From: Ochotona curzoniae
Lineage: Eukaryota; Chordata; Mammalia; Lagomorpha; Ochotonidae
Length of the DNA stretch: 64,000 nt
Reading direction: 5' to 3'
Assembly: GCF_017591425.1 (NCBI RefSeq)
Contig: NW_024466599.1
Location: forward strand, 68,862,501 to 68,926,500
Both the position numbers and the translations under genes were made by a program. Positions 21,430 through 32,724 of this stretch are shown here, piece after piece. The first letter of the stretch is position 1; the number at the start of each line of letters is the position of its first letter. The notes beneath the pieces were generated by a model. It saw only the letters and a list, made by a program, of their open reading frames with translations. It did not search any database and was not told the origin of the DNA.

Positions 21430-21808
21430 GGGCATAGTTTTATAGTAAATTTTTTACTTAAGTACCCTCTAAATTAGTGATGAAAGTAAGTACAGCAAAT
21501 ATATAAGCCAGTAACATAATCATTTATTGTTATCAAATCTTATGCAGTATATACAATTATATGTGCTGCGTCTTCAATCTGCTGGCTGTGCAGTAGATTT
21601 GCTTACACCAGCATTATCATACAGACTTGGGAACTGCATTGATCTAAGAATTTGCAGCAGCTCCAATGTCACTAGGTGATAGGACCTAATCATATCATAT
21701 CATAATTATGCAGGACTATCATTGAATGACTGAGACATTATGCAGTACATGAATAAATGCCAATATTTAGATAGGCCCAATAAGTTTATGGTATAAAAGC
21801 TTCCCAGA
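21430..21808. other. No gene seen; unassigned AT-rich
   Basis: No repeat or exon recognised. Confidence 0.5.
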
Positions 21809-22103
21809 GGGGTGAGGGTTTGGCCTAGCAGTTAAGATGCCCACATTGTATATCAGAATACCTCAGTTTGACACCCAGCTTTGGCCCTTAACTTCACATT
21901 CCCTGGGAGGCTTCAGTGATGACTAGATTTCTGCCACTCACATAGAAGATCTGAATTGAGTTCCCAGCTCCCAGCTTTGGCCTGCTAAGTTCCAGCTGTT
22001 GTGGATAATTTGAAGGGCAGTGAACCAGTAAATGAGAGCTCCTGCTTTCTCTGTCTCTAACTCACTCATGCACTCTGTGCCTCTCGATGAAGTAAATGAG
22101 AAA
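21809..22103 (+). mobile_element. Old CSINE
   Basis: TTTGGCCTAGCAGTTAAGAT fits the A-box region; CCTCAGTTTGACACCCAGC the B-box region; GTGAACCAGTAAATGAGAGC and a CT-rich end follow. Confidence 0.87.
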
Positions 22104-22104
22104 A

Positions 22105-23150
22105 CCCAAATTCCCAGGTTATCAACATATTCCTTAACTTTAGCTCCGTTGACTTTGGGGGACAGATCATCTTTTGCTGTGGACACTGTCCTGTGTACTG
22201 CAGGGTGCTTAGCAACATCCATGTCTCTACCTAATACATGTCAGTGGGAACTCCACCCAGATCTGAGACAATGAAGCATTGCAAACCAATAATAGTTTCT
22301 CAGATCATTCGTGACCCTCAGCTACACACACTCACATACCCTCAGCATAGTATTAGAAAACTTTGTAATATTAGCGATGCACTCTAGTTGCCTGGTCTCT
22401 CCCGTGCTTTTCTGTTACTTTTCATTCTTTACTGCTCCTTGTGACAAGCTGCTCTCAAATGCTTTCTGCCTCATTCACTATTTCAATACTCATTCTGGGT
22501 GACAATAACCAATGGCATCCTCTTCCAGCAGTTCGTTTTTCAGTCTTTGGAAGAACTGAGCTCTCAGTGGCACAACATAGAGTTGCCCATGCTACATCCC
22601 GCTAACCCAGACCCTGTGCTGGGTATCACTGCCATGACACCCCTTGTTTCCCTTTGCCCCATTTCGTCCGTGGATCTTTGTTCCTGGATGTTCTTTCTCT
22701 ACCTGATCTGTATATTGTGAAGTTTCTCAGCTGGTAGTCATGTGTTGTTCTTTTAATCTGAAGGAGCTTCCTCATTCCTGGAGCTTTCAATACCAACCAT
22801 ATGACAAAAACAGCAAAGACTTCCAACGTATCATTATTTCAGACTTGTCTTCTTACTTTTGATGTTTCACAGACCTACAGCAAGAAATGATTGTGCATTT
22901 TCTCCACCTTTTATTCTTCCAGTGTGCAAAGTAGCACCCACAGAACCATGCAACTGCTTCCACCATCCTACTTGCCACCTCCAGATACCTACTGTGTCCA
23001 TTTCTCTCACTGGGCAAAGTACATCCTCAGCCTGTCTCCTTCCTCTCAGCTTCAAGGTCACTATCTCATTCTGAGTCACCATCATCTCTCACCTGTAGCA
23101 CTACAATAGCCACCTAATGGTCCTTGTTTCCATTCCAAGATCGCAGCCAA
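22105..23150. other. No gene seen; unassigned 1 kb
   Basis: The 22880-23110 stretch is pyrimidine-rich with short ORFs on both strands, but no known domain or repeat family is evident. Confidence 0.45.
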
Positions 23151-23478
23151 GGGGCCAATGTTTTGGCACAGCATGTTAGGCCACTGCCTATGATGCTGGT
23201 ATTCCGTATGGGTGCTGGTTGAAGTCTTGGCTGTTCCACTTCCAATCCACTTCCCTGCTAATGTGCTTTGAGAAAGTGGTGAAAAGATGACCCAAGTGTG
23301 TGGGTTCCTGTACCCATGTGAAAGCCCTGGATAGAGTCTAGGCTTCTGGCTTTGACCTGGCCTAGTCCCAGCTGATATAGCCATTTGAGGACTGAATCAG
23401 CAGGTGGAAGATCATTATTTCTTTCTCTCTGTTTCCCTTTCTTAGTTCTCTCTTTCATAAAAATAAATAATTAAAAAT
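23151..23478 (+). mobile_element. CSINE
   Basis: Head GGGGCCAATGTTTTGGCACA, B-box region GGTTGAAGTCTTGGC, then GGACTGAATCAGCAGGTGG and an end of CATAAAAATAAATAATTAAA. Confidence 0.9.
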
Positions 23479-23639
23479 CTCAACGTATTCCAAGAAATCT
23501 TGTTTCTTACCCCTTGCTATCTCCTAAGACCCATTCAGCCCTGTTTATACATATGCTTATCAACACTAGTCGCACTGTCCCACACTTGCATTATTATTAT
23601 TTCTGTGAATTGTCTGCCTTCTTTGGTGAATTTCTTGCC

Positions 23640-24060
23640 TCAGGTCTTTAACTCTTGGTCTTTCCATGGTTGGAATACCCCTTCCTTGCCTTTTACAGGC
23701 TAATTGCTTCTGCCCCTTGATATGTCATATTAGCTTCCACTTGCTCAAAGATGCTTTCCTTTTCAGAAAGAAAATATTCTGGAAAAAAAAATGTATTCAA
23801 GACAGAGTTCCCATTCTCTTGGATACTCCCCACATGCTCACAACTGAGTTGGAATCCGAGGCCAAGAATTCAGTCTAGATTTCCCACAGTACTTGAACCA
23901 TCATTACTACTGGAACCAGAACCCAGGGCCAAGACTTGAGCTCAGGCACGCTCAAGATGGGATGCAGGTGTCTAACTGTTAAGCATAATGCATGCCTCAA
24001 AGAGACCTTCCTTAATCACCACCTCCTTACTCAATCTAATTAGATCCCCTGTGAGCAGTG
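23640..24060 (+). mobile_element. L2 LINE 3' fragment split by an old SINE
   Basis: GGTTGGAATACCCCTTCCTTG and CTCAAAGATGCTTTCC match L2 before the SINE (about 23775-23995). AGAGACCTTCCTTAATCACC and GCAGTGACTGG resume it afterwards. Confidence 0.6.
23775..23995 (-). mobile_element. Old CSINE, antisense, inside L2
   Basis: CACATGCTCACAACTGAGTTGG, GAACCAGAACCCAGGGCC and CTAACTGTTAAGCATAATGC fit a diverged reverse SINE. Confidence 0.55.
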
Positions 24061-24087
24061 ACTGGAACATCAGTCCCAAAGTTTGGT

Positions 24088-24089
<2 letters not shown>

Positions 24090-24132
<43 letters not shown>
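24090..24132. repeat. (AC)n microsatellite, ~21 units
   Basis: Uninterrupted CA/AC dinucleotides; a likely length polymorphism and potential Z-DNA. Confidence 0.98.
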
Positions 24133-24134
<2 letters not shown>

Positions 24135-24169
24135 TAGACCCACCAAATAGTTGTTTCCCTTAGGATTCA

Positions 24170-24423
24170 ACTCACTCAAATTTCAGTTTTGATTTCCCTT
24201 AGGCTTTCAGTTCTTTTATGTTTCCATTTTGGTTTTGGGTTCTTCGGTTCCACGCCCAATTTTGTTCCTTGACAGCCCTATTCACCAATCCCATATCCTT
24301 GGTGCCCACCTACCGTCACACCTACCAATCCCTGCTACCCTGGACTCTGAGTACCTGCCCCATACTATAAAAGCACGCTTCTTTCGTCTTGGTCTCTGCA
24401 CAAATAAAACCTCTCCGCCAGTT
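24170..24423 (+). mobile_element. Possible ERV LTR fragment (promoter/poly(A)-like end)
   Basis: CTATAAAAGC (TATA-like) is followed 40-50 bp later by AATAAAAC and CCTCTCCGCC, the spacing expected from TATA to poly(A) signal in a retroviral LTR. The upstream part is C-rich. No second LTR or internal viral region is seen here, and the next SINE cuts in at about 24424. Confidence 0.4.
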
Positions 24424-24570
24424 TTAATCCCAGGATCCTGGCTCCTGGCTTTGGATCAGCTCAGCTCTGGCTGTTGTGGCCACTTGGGGAGTGAATCAAC
24501 GGATGGAAGATCTTGCTCTCTGTTTCTCCTCCTCTCTGTATATTTGACTTTCCAATTTAAAAAATAATCT
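24424..24570 (+). mobile_element. 5'-truncated CSINE
   Basis: Begins mid-body at GGATCCTGGCTCCTGGC and continues to TTGACTTTCCAATTTAAAAA; the tRNA-like head is missing. Confidence 0.92.
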
Positions 24571-24779
24571 CATTTCTTCCTTACTGAATACCATAGAAGT
24601 AGATTACATTTCAAAAGCAAGGAACTTAAAATTGACGTTTTGAAAGGTGTTTGGTAAGCTTGAGTGCGATCACAACTGTATACTCACAGAGGCTATTGGG
24701 AATGTCAGGCTTTGGAGTAAGCAAAGGATCAAATTGGAGAATCAGGCTGTGCATCACTGGCTGAGAATTCTAGTTCATT

Positions 24780-25060
24780 CATCTATCTATCCAACACAGG
24801 CTTATTCCTCTTGTCCACTCATTCATCCACGCATCTGACCAATTCAGCACATACTGGGTACCTTCTCTAGGCTAGGCACAGTGTAACATATAGGGGTACA
24901 GAAAAGAATGGGGCAGGAGTTCATGGCAAAGATTCTACCAAGGAGTAGAAACCAAACCCAAGATGGCAGGCCAGGTTGTAAGTGACCTAATGGTAGTGAA
25001 TGGATTTCTCTGATACACTGAGGTGAGGCAGCTAACTTAGTCTGGGGAGACAAACAAGAG
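24780..25060 (-). mobile_element. L2 LINE, antisense fragment
   Basis: ATTCAGCACATACTGGGTACC, CTAGGCTAGGCACAGTG and GTACAGAAAAGAATGGGGC follow the reverse of the L2 3' end. Confidence 0.65.
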
Positions 25061-25499
25061 TCATGAACCAGTTTCTAGCTTCTTCCACTTTTTCAAGAAC
25101 GTCCTTGGAACGTGAAATGACAGAATATGAGCAGGAAGAGACTGAAGACCAAGAGGTTAGAGGAAATCTGAGATTGCTCTAAATTTCTTCACTCTGAATG
25201 AATTTAGATATTTCTGAATATCCTAGGGGGCCCATGGGAAGCAGATTCTAAAGTAAATAAGATGATGATTTATAACTCAATATATGAAGGGCATTAAAGA
25301 ATCATGCCTTTGCATTGTAAAAGATTTTCTTTTTAATCCTCCTGTGGTTTAGATATGGTTTGAAGGTGTCCTTTAGGGCTCATGTGTTAAGTTTGATCCC
25401 CCAACTTAAGTTGGTGATGTGAAAGGCAGTGGAACTTTTCAAAAGTGGAGGGAGGTCACAGGGATCACTAAATTTTGAGGGAATTGAAGTAGTTCTGTA

Positions 25500-25812
25500 A
25501 AAAAACGATTTATTTTTATTTCAAAGGCAGATTTACAGAGAAAAGGAGAGACAGAGCAAGATCTTCCATTTGCTGGTTCACTTCTGAAATGGCCGCAACA
25601 GCTGGAGTTGAGTCGATCCAAAGTCAGGAGCCTCTTCCAGGTCTCCCAAGTGGGTGCAGGGTCCCAAGGCTTTGGGCCATCCTCTGCTGCTTTACCAGGC
25701 CATCAGTAGGGATTTGAATTGGAAGTGGAGCAGCAGGGACAAACCAGTGCCCATATGGAATGCCGGTGCTTAAAGGTGGAGGATTAGCATACTGAGCCAC
25801 AGCACCACCCTC
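25500..25812 (-). mobile_element. CSINE, antisense, inside the MaLR LTR
   Basis: From AACGATTTATTTTTATTTCA to CATACTGAGCCACAGCACC. GAAGTAGTTCT before and GAGGTAGTTCT after are probably a mutated target-site duplication. Confidence 0.93.
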
Positions 25813-26002
25813 TGAGGTAGTTCTTATGAGACTGAACGCAAGAACTGCAAGAAAGGTTGTTGTGAAAGAGCAAGACACATAAAAGAATTATGATGTGTCT
25901 CTTTCACACGTGCTTTTGTCACAGTGACATGGTAAACCATGAGGCAGAAGCTTGTGGCACATTGTTGAGCTCCAAAAGTGTGAGCTAAGAAAACTTCTTT
26001 TG

Positions 26003-26336
26003 AGGGCAAAACTTTTGTGGTGTAACGAGTTAAACTTCCAGCTACAGCACCACCGGCATTCCTTATGGGCGCCAGTTTGAATGCTGGTTGCTCCACTTCT
26101 GATTCAGATCTCTGATAGTGTACCTGGGAAAGTGGCAGAAGACGGTTCTTAGACCATGGGACATCCAGAGGAAGCTCCCTGAATCCTGGCTTCAGCCTGG
26201 CCTAGCCCTTGCCTTTGTGGCCATCTGAATGGTGAAGCAACAGATAAAAGACCTTTTTTCCCCTCTGACTCTCCCTCTCTCTGTCAGTAATTCTGCCTTT
26301 CAAGTAAATAAAATAAAATAAAATAAAATTTTTAAA
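26003..26336 (+). mobile_element. CSINE inside the MaLR LTR
   Basis: TTGTGGTGTAACGAGTTAAA A-box region, GCGCCAGTTTGAATGCTGG B-box region, and a tail of five AATAA units (AAATAAAATAAAATAAAAT). Confidence 0.9.
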
Positions 26337-26403
26337 GAAAACTCTTTTCTTTATAAGTTACCTAGCCTCAGATATTTTGCTAGAGTAGTGGAAGATGGGC
26401 TAA

Positions 26404-26929
26404 TATATGCACTGTAGGGAAATTACAGTACATAGTAAGGTTTTAACATAAAGATAAATAAGGTGAACACTTATGCTCACAACGCACTTATAAATACTGT
26501 TGAAGTGTGGTATATTCTCTAGTTCTTTTTTTTTAAACTTAGTATTTTATGTAATAATTCTGAGATAACGTATCTTTAATTTGCATTCTATCTAAAAGCT
26601 TAATGTGCCACTAAATAAAGAATTCAGCAAATAAAAATCACAAAATATCATAGTTGATCAGGAAAATAGGAAACGGCCTATGCAGTTCTGAAAGGGATGG
26701 TTAATTTTTTTTTCCCTTATTTAACATTAAGCATTTCATGCATCATCCGACATCTTTACAAAAGACAATTTCACAGTTCTGAGGTCAGCCGAGATGGAAT
26801 AGCCACATTCTTAACAAGTCTTCACTTCCACAACTAAAACACTCTGGGTTTCACAAGCAGACATGAAAAGGTAGGCTGCTTAGAGATTTAGGGACTTGAA
26901 GCACAGCACAGGGGTAAGTTCCTGGGGTT
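26404..26929. other. No gene seen; AT-rich unassigned
   Basis: No repeat or exon recognised. It abuts the start of a large L1M piece. Confidence 0.5.
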
Positions 26930-27593
26930 TCCTTTTTGCCTCTTCTATATCCTGAATGGAGTGCTGTTGAAGCCTACCAAGTTCACCTACAAGCATGTCT
27001 CTACCCAAGGTTCCTACCAGACCCAGTGAGGAGCTCATCTCCTCTTCCCCCTGCCAGCTCCTGGGAGGAGATTCAGAAGGCCAAGCAGGAAGCTAACCTC
27101 CTCGTGCCACCCATAGAAGTGGGTAATGCTCCAGTTCCCCTGTTTTTGTATGGTCAGTGGGGCTTAGTACTTCACTGAGCAACCACCCCCCTTGCCATCC
27201 AAGAGATTGAAGCAGAGAATTTGAGGTAGGACTAATTGGCCATTCACAGCTGTGACCTGTGTCAGCCAGGTCCCACAGAGATGAGTCCATGCCACTTGCA
27301 GAGACAAAGAGGCAGTGTGAGTTGATGCTAAAAAAAGGCTGCTGAACTTCCACCCAACTCGGATGTACTCATAGACGGTATGAGTCACAGCCCAACCTTT
27401 GTCAGGAGGGTGTCAGCAAGGCCAAGGAGGAGCTGAATAGTCACCCACACCTTAATCTGCATGCTACACTTAAATTAGGGGACTGTCCACTAAAAGAAAA
27501 CAGCAAAGGATTAAATAGGATTCACAATGCAACAGCCAAATGTCCAGGATAGAACTGAAAACTACTCATCATACAATTAGGAAAATCACTGTG

Positions 27594-27922
27594 GGCACGG
27601 TGCGGAGGCCTAGTGACTAAAGTCCTCGCCTTGAATGTGCCAGGATCCCATATGGGCACTGGTTCTAAACCTGATGGTCCTGCTTCTCATCCAGCTCCCT
27701 GATTGTGACCTGGGAAAACAGTTGAGGACGGTCCCAAGTCTTGGGACCCTGCACCCGCGTGGGAGATCCAGAAGAGCTCCTGGCTCCTGGCTTCAGATCG
27801 GCTCAGTTCCAGGCACTGAGGTCACTTGAGGAGTGAATCATCTGACAGAAGATCTTCCTGTCTGTCCCTCTTCTCCATATATATCTGACTTTGCAATAAA
27901 AATAAATTAAAAAAAAAAAAGA
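27594..27922 (+). mobile_element. CSINE inside L1M, with target-site duplication
   Basis: Near-full-length young copy; GAAAATCAC lies on both sides. Removing it reconnects the L1M motif ATCATACAATTAGGAAAATC with its continuation. Confidence 0.95.
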
Positions 27923-28239
27923 AAATCACCATTTGAATAAGAGACAAAATTAAAAGATAGCACATTGAAGTTATCTGACAAGGACTTTAAAAGAAGTTAC
28001 TATAAAAAATACTTCAACAAGTGACTATAACATGTCATGAAACACACGAAAAATTGACCATCTAAGGAAAACAGATGATTAATCCCTCCAGTTCCCCCCA
28101 AAAAGCGGAAAACTAAATTACAATGGAAATATACTAACTCCAAATCAATCAATCAATTAGTAAGAATTCATTAAATGGGCACAATGGAAGAGAAAATATG
28201 ATGGAGAGATGAATCAATGTGATTTAAAAGAGAATAATA

Positions 28240-28990
28240 GAAATCAGAGAAATGCCAATTAAAATCATAATGAAATAGCTCGTCATGCCAGTTAGAATGT
28301 CTATTATTCAAAAATTTAAAAATAATAAGTGCTAGTAAGGATGTGTAGCAAAGGGAAGCCTAATACACTGTTAGTGGATATGCAGATTAGTGCACCCATT
28401 ATTGAAAATGGAATTTCCTCATAAAAGCTAAAAATAGATCTAATATGTGACTCAGACATTTCACTTCTATGAATATATTCAAAAGAAATGAAGTCTGTGA
28501 AAGCAATATATATACTCTATGATTATTGCAGTCCAATTCATAGCAAAGATATCCATTAACTGATGTCCATTAACTGATACCTCCGGACAAAGGAAATGTG
28601 GTGTAGACACATGATGGAACATCATTTAGTCATAAAAGAAAGATGTCCCGACATTTGCAACAAAAAGGGATGGAATTGGAGATTACTATGTTAAGTGAAA
28701 TAAGCCAGATAGAGACAGAGTCTAAGTTTTTCCTTAGTGTATGTGTGTGAGTATATAAGTAAAAAAAATCTATATATATATATATATATATATATATAAT
28801 GAATGTCACATTGTTTGGGGGTATATGCATATAGATACTTATAAATGTCTGCAATGAATTAAATCCCATGTATAGTAATACGCCTGTTTCCCTCAGTTTA
28901 TAATTCTTATTATGAATTCCGCATTATTTGATAATATACTTGTTTTTAAAAATGTGTGTGTTTATGTTATTTACATATAAAGCAAATATT
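28240..28990 (+). mobile_element. L1 ORF2 3' end, nested in the older L1M
   Basis: GAGAAATGCCAATTAAAATC, AGTTAGAATGTCTATTATTC, AGGATGTGTAGCAAAGG and AAGTGAAATAAGCCAGATAG are the classic order at the ORF2 C-terminal end. Frames are broken. It separates two ORF1-region parts of the older L1M. Confidence 0.8.
28769..28799. repeat. (TA)n microsatellite
   Basis: About 14 TA units within the 3' region of the nested L1. Confidence 0.95.
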
Positions 28991-29287
28991 ATAATGTATT
29001 AAGAAAGAAATGATCCAAATCTTAATAATGCAGAGAAAATAAAAAGAAAAAAGACAAAGACTATAAGGGAAAAAAATCTAATATTTATATTTCTGGGAGG
29101 GGGAAAGAAGAAAGGGAATGGATATGAAAAAACTCAAAGCAATAATGACTGAAATTTTCCCAGTTTTGGTAAACAAAAAATGTAAAAACAATACATCTCA
29201 AAACTTATGGAATCCCAAACAGGGATTCAAAGAAACCCATACCAAGACAGATCAGACACATACCTCTGAAAATTAAAGAGAAATTTG

Positions 29288-29617
29288 GGCCTGGCGCAAT
29301 AGCATAGTGGTTGAAGTCCTCACCTTGCATGTGCCTGGATCCCATACGGTCACCAATTCTTATGCTGATGGCCCTGCTTCCCATCCAGCTCCCTGATATG
29401 GCCTGGGAAAGCAGTTGAGGACGGCCCAGAGCCTTGGGACCCTGCACCCGCGTGGGAGACCCAGAAGAGCTCCTGGCTCCTGGCTTCTAATTGGTGCAGT
29501 ATCGGCCGTTGCAGTCACTTGGGGAGTGAATCAGCATATGGAAGATCTTCCTCTCTGTCTTTCCTGCTCTCTGTATATCCGCCTTTCCAATAAAAATAAA
29601 TAAATCTTTAAAAAAAA
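29288..29617 (+). mobile_element. CSINE inside L1M, with target-site duplication
   Basis: Young copy; AAAGAGAAATT precedes and follows it. The tail AATAAAAATAAATAAATC is intact. Confidence 0.96.
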
Positions 29618-29740
29618 TAAAGAGAAATTAAAAAAATTTATGAGGCATCTAGGCAGCAATGATACTTAATTTATATAGGAAAAAAAAATTTAAATAACAG
29701 CAAATTTCTCATGAAAAACCAAGCAGGCCAAAAGACATAG

Positions 29741-29800
29741 TTTCCTTCCTTCCTTCCTTCCTACCTTCCTTCCTTCCTTCCTTCCTTCCTCTCTTTCCTC
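29741..29800. repeat. (TTCC)n microsatellite
   Basis: About 11 TTCC units with one TACC interruption. Likely polymorphic. Confidence 0.96.
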
Positions 29801-30221
29801 TATTTTCCCCCTGGTTCTGCCTCTTTTCTTCTTCTTCTTTAATGCTGAAAAAGGATTGTCTATGGTGAGCAGTGCATCTGACAAAATTATCTTTCATGAA
29901 TGAAGAGATAATGAAGACATTTCTCAAAGTAAAACTTAAGAATTTATTGCAAGCATATCTCACTTTAAAGGACGGCTAAAGGAGATTTTCAAAAAAAATG
30001 ATTGGGACTACATAAAGGAAAGATTGAGTGAAATGAATAAAGACATGAAACCACCAAGTAATAAAGGGTAAACATAACAATTCATGTCACTCCTCCTAAG
30101 TTTCTTAAATAATTTTTAGTCAATGAAGTAAAAATTATTCGGATCCAGGATGTACAGCTGGTGGTGCTTGATGGCGCATCTGACGTGGAGTTGGGTGGTG
30201 TAAACAATAATGGGGCTGTGG

Positions 30222-30470
30222 GCCCAGCACAGTAGCCTAGCAGCTAAAGTCCTCACCTTGCTCGCACCAGGATCCCATTTGGGCTCTCGTTTACATATTG
30301 GCAGCTCTGCTTCACATCCAGCTCCCAGCTTGTGACCTGGGAAAGCAATCGAGATAGTATCGGCCCGTTGCGCTCACTTGGGGAGTGAATCATCGGACGG
30401 AAGATCTTCCTCTCTGTCTCTCCTCTCTGTATATCCACCTTTCCAATAAAAACATAATAAAAAAAAAAAA
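30222..30470 (+). mobile_element. CSINE with internal deletion, next to the pseudogene
   Basis: The head and B-box region are present, but sequence jumps from GGAAAGCAATCGAG to ATAGTATCGGCCCGTTGCG, dropping about 85 bp of the body. Its A-rich tail runs directly into the start of the MORF4L1 retrocopy. Confidence 0.93.
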
Positions 30471-30485
30471 AAAAAGAAAAAAGAA

Positions 30486-32440
30486 ATGGCGCTCAAGCAG
30501 GACCCGAAGCCTAGATTTCAGAGGGTGAACAGGTATTGTGCTTTCATGGACCTCTTCTTTCTGTAGCAAAGTGTAAATATTGCTATAAATGACAAACAAG
30601 TGAAACACTTGATACATTACAGTGATTGGAATAAAAATTGGGCTGGGTGGGTTCCAGAGAGCAGAGTGCTCAAGTATGCAGAAGCAGTGAGAGCTTCAGA
30701 AAGCCAACCGGAACAGTATGTGGAGGGGATCAGGAGAGGAGTTGCTCTAGGAAAGAAGACCTTCCCATCTGCAACAGAAATATGTCAACATGAAAACAAG
30801 GAACAAGCAGAAAGCACCTGGGAATGGAGATGGTGGCAGCACCGTGAGACCCTCAGTCTCCTCGGAAAGAAAGGGCCCACGGAGATCCTACTGTTGAAGA
30901 TGAAGAAACATTCATGGACGGAGTGGAAGGTAAAGTGAAGATTCCTGAAGACCTAAGACTTGTTGATGACTGGGACTTAATTACTAGACAAAAACAGCTC
31001 TTTTATCTTTCTGCCAAGAATGTGAATTCCATTCTGGAGGATTATGCAAATTGCAAGAAATCCCCTGGAAACACAGATAATAAGGACTATGTTGTTAATG
31101 AAGTTGTGGCAGGGATAAAGGGGTACTTCAATGTCATGCTCAAGTTTGAGAGGCCGCAGTATGCTGAAATCACCCTGATGCGTCCATGTCCCAGGTGTAT
31201 GGGGTCCCACATCCGCTAAGATTATTTGTGCAAACTGGAGTGATGTTGACCTATACGCTTCTGGATGAGAAGAGCCTTGCTTTATTACTGAATTTTTAAT
31301 TATATTTAATGCTTTATTACGTTCATGATTTCCTGAAGTACCTGGCAAAGAATTCTGCGACTTTGTTCAGTGCCAGTGACTATCAAGTGGCTCCCCCCAA
31401 GCACCATCCGAGAGCTGTGTGTGGGCTCGCTCAGTCACTCACTCACTAATGTTTGCATCTCTGTAAACACGTTTTTGTTCTAATTCTTCTCTTTGAAGAT
31501 GTTAGTGTATAACGTAATTGATGTTTGCTTTCTGTTTGATTTTTTTTTAAGATTTATTTATTTTTTATTAGAAAGTCAGATATATACAGAGAGGAGGAGA
31601 GACAGAGAGGAAGATCTTCTGTCCGATGATTCACTCCCCAAGTGACCACAACGGTCGGTACTGCGCCGATCCAAAGCCAGGATCCAGGGACCTCTTCCAA
31701 GTCTCCCATGCAGGTGCAGGGTCCCAAGGCTTTGGCCCATCCTGGACTGCTTTCCCAGGCCACAAGCAGGGAGCTGGATGGGAAGTGGAGCTGCCTGGAT
31801 TAGAACCGGCGCCCATATGGGATCCTGGCACATTCAAGGCGAGGACTTTAGCCGCTAGGCCATGCCTCCGGTGCCTTTCTGTTTTATTTTAAACAGAAAA
31901 AGTAAAAAGCGTTGCAGATCCTTTTTTTTTTTCTTTTCTTACTTTACTCATTTCGAAGTTGCTACCACTGATGGACAGAAGAAGGACGTGCTGTAGAGTA
32001 ATCTATTGCCTAGTTGACAAAGCTGCTTTTGAATGCTGCTGGGTCTGGTCCTTTGACATTATGCACTTTTATAATATGTGTTAATGCTCTATGACAAGAT
32101 GCTCTGACTCCTAGTGCCAAAGGTTCAATTCCGTGTATATAACTGCACACACATGCATCCATTTCTGCTTCTTTCTTTCTTCTTCTTCTTCTTCTTTTTT
32201 TTTTTTTTATGGTGCTTACAGTAAAGAGCCCACCATTGGCAAGTGGTTGTTCCTTAGGCATTTTATCCTTGCTCAAGTGTTGGAGAATAGTGGCTTGTTT
32301 CATGGTTTTGTATTTGTGTCTAATTCATGTTTGAAAACAAGAGATGCAGTGCATTGGGTAGCTACAGCTTTCTGGAAAAGTGGATCTTTTAGGAATTGTT
32401 TTTCATATCTTAAATATTTTTTTTCTTTAAAGTTCCAAAA
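30486..32440 (+). pseudogene. MORF4L1: MORF4L1 (MRG15) processed pseudogene
   Basis: MRG15 is a nuclear chromatin subunit (NuA4/TIP60 and Sin3 HDAC complexes): an N-terminal chromodomain reads methylated histone H3 and a C-terminal MRG domain binds partner proteins. Here an intron-less copy starts at the ATG (MALKQDPKPRFQ) and stops after 26 codons at a TAG. The chromodomain part survives as NWAGWVPESRVLKY and the MRG part as VDDWDLITRQKQLFYL, KFERPQYAEI and, further on, KNSATLFSASDYQVA. The copy has several frameshifts, lacks about six residues (GTQLLY in the parent) before KFERPQYAEI, has a ~30-bp AT-rich insertion near 31290-31320 and has lost the stop after about 31418. The 3'UTR-derived part continues beyond a SINE at 31541-31873. 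Its exact end and poly(A) are unclear. Dead gene; no protein expected. Confidence 0.9.
31541..31873 (-). mobile_element. CSINE, antisense, inside the MORF4L1 pseudogene 3' part
   Basis: Full-length, from TTTTTTTAAGATTTATTTAT to CCGCTAGGCCATGCCTCCGG. GCTTTCTGTTT before and GCCTTTCTGTTT after suggest a target-site duplication, so it arrived after the retrocopy. Confidence 0.95.
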
Positions 32441-32639
32441 ATAATTATCAACTTAACCCATGTGGTATTCAAAATAGTTATAAGAAAAAGCAAAGTATTA
32501 CATATTAAAGTAGATAGAAAGAAAGAAGTTTCTGTAGCTTATTTAAAGTGGTAAAACAACAGATCAGGATAAGCCAAATGTATGTAAGTGAGGGTACTTT
32601 AAATGGATCTTGGAAAAATGCTAGAACTAAATGACAAGT

Positions 32640-32715
32640 CTATGTGGGTGCAATTGTTGAAATCCATCCATTATTTTATCATAACTTCATGTTTTCCACG
32701 AACTTCCTGATAATC
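32640..32715 (-). mobile_element. MITE-like repeat, partial
   Basis: GAAATCCATCCATTATTTTA followed by GTTTTCCACGAACTTCC; same family as the copies at 263 and 36580. Confidence 0.4.
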
Positions 32716-32724
32716 ACTGTACTC

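Larger units (their letters stand above)
25345..26403 (+). mobile_element. MaLR LTR (MLT1/MST type) interrupted by two SINEs
   Basis: 5' part ATATGGTTTGAAGGTGTCC and GGCTCATGTGTTAAGTTTGA. The middle part (25813-25999) has GGTAAACCATGAGGCAG and GTGTGAGCTAAGAAAAC. The end resumes after 26337 with TTTATAAGTTACCTAGCCTC and AGATATTTTGCTAG. Removing both SINEs leaves a co-linear LTR. This is a decayed endogenous retroviral end with no coding part here. Confidence 0.78.
26930..30190 (+). mobile_element. Old L1M LINE, 5'UTR plus ORF1 region, multiply interrupted
   Basis: CCTCGTGCCACCCATAGAAG, GCTCCAGTTCCCCTGTTTT, ACTTCACTGAGCAACCACCC and GAACTTCCACCCAACTCGG are the degenerate 5' part. TAAATTAGGGGACTGTCCAC and ACTACTCATCATACAA lead into the ORF1 region, which resumes at 29130 (CTGAAATTTTCCCAGTTTTGG) and 29695 (CAAATTTCTCATGAAAAACC). 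It carries two SINEs, a second L1 3' end, TA and TTCC microsatellites. ORF1 is broken everywhere. Confidence 0.8.

Noticed and set aside
26936..27178. 80-codon ORF that looked like an exon
   Set aside because: The region matches the 5' part of an old L1M element in order (CCTCGTGCCACCCATAGAAG, GCTCCAGTTCCCCTGTTTT), so it is LINE sequence.
30600..31219. MORF4L1-like ORFs as a possible functional short protein
   Set aside because: Two different frames are needed, the chromodomain start is lost behind a stop, and residues before KFERPQYAEI are deleted; better explained as a dead retrocopy.
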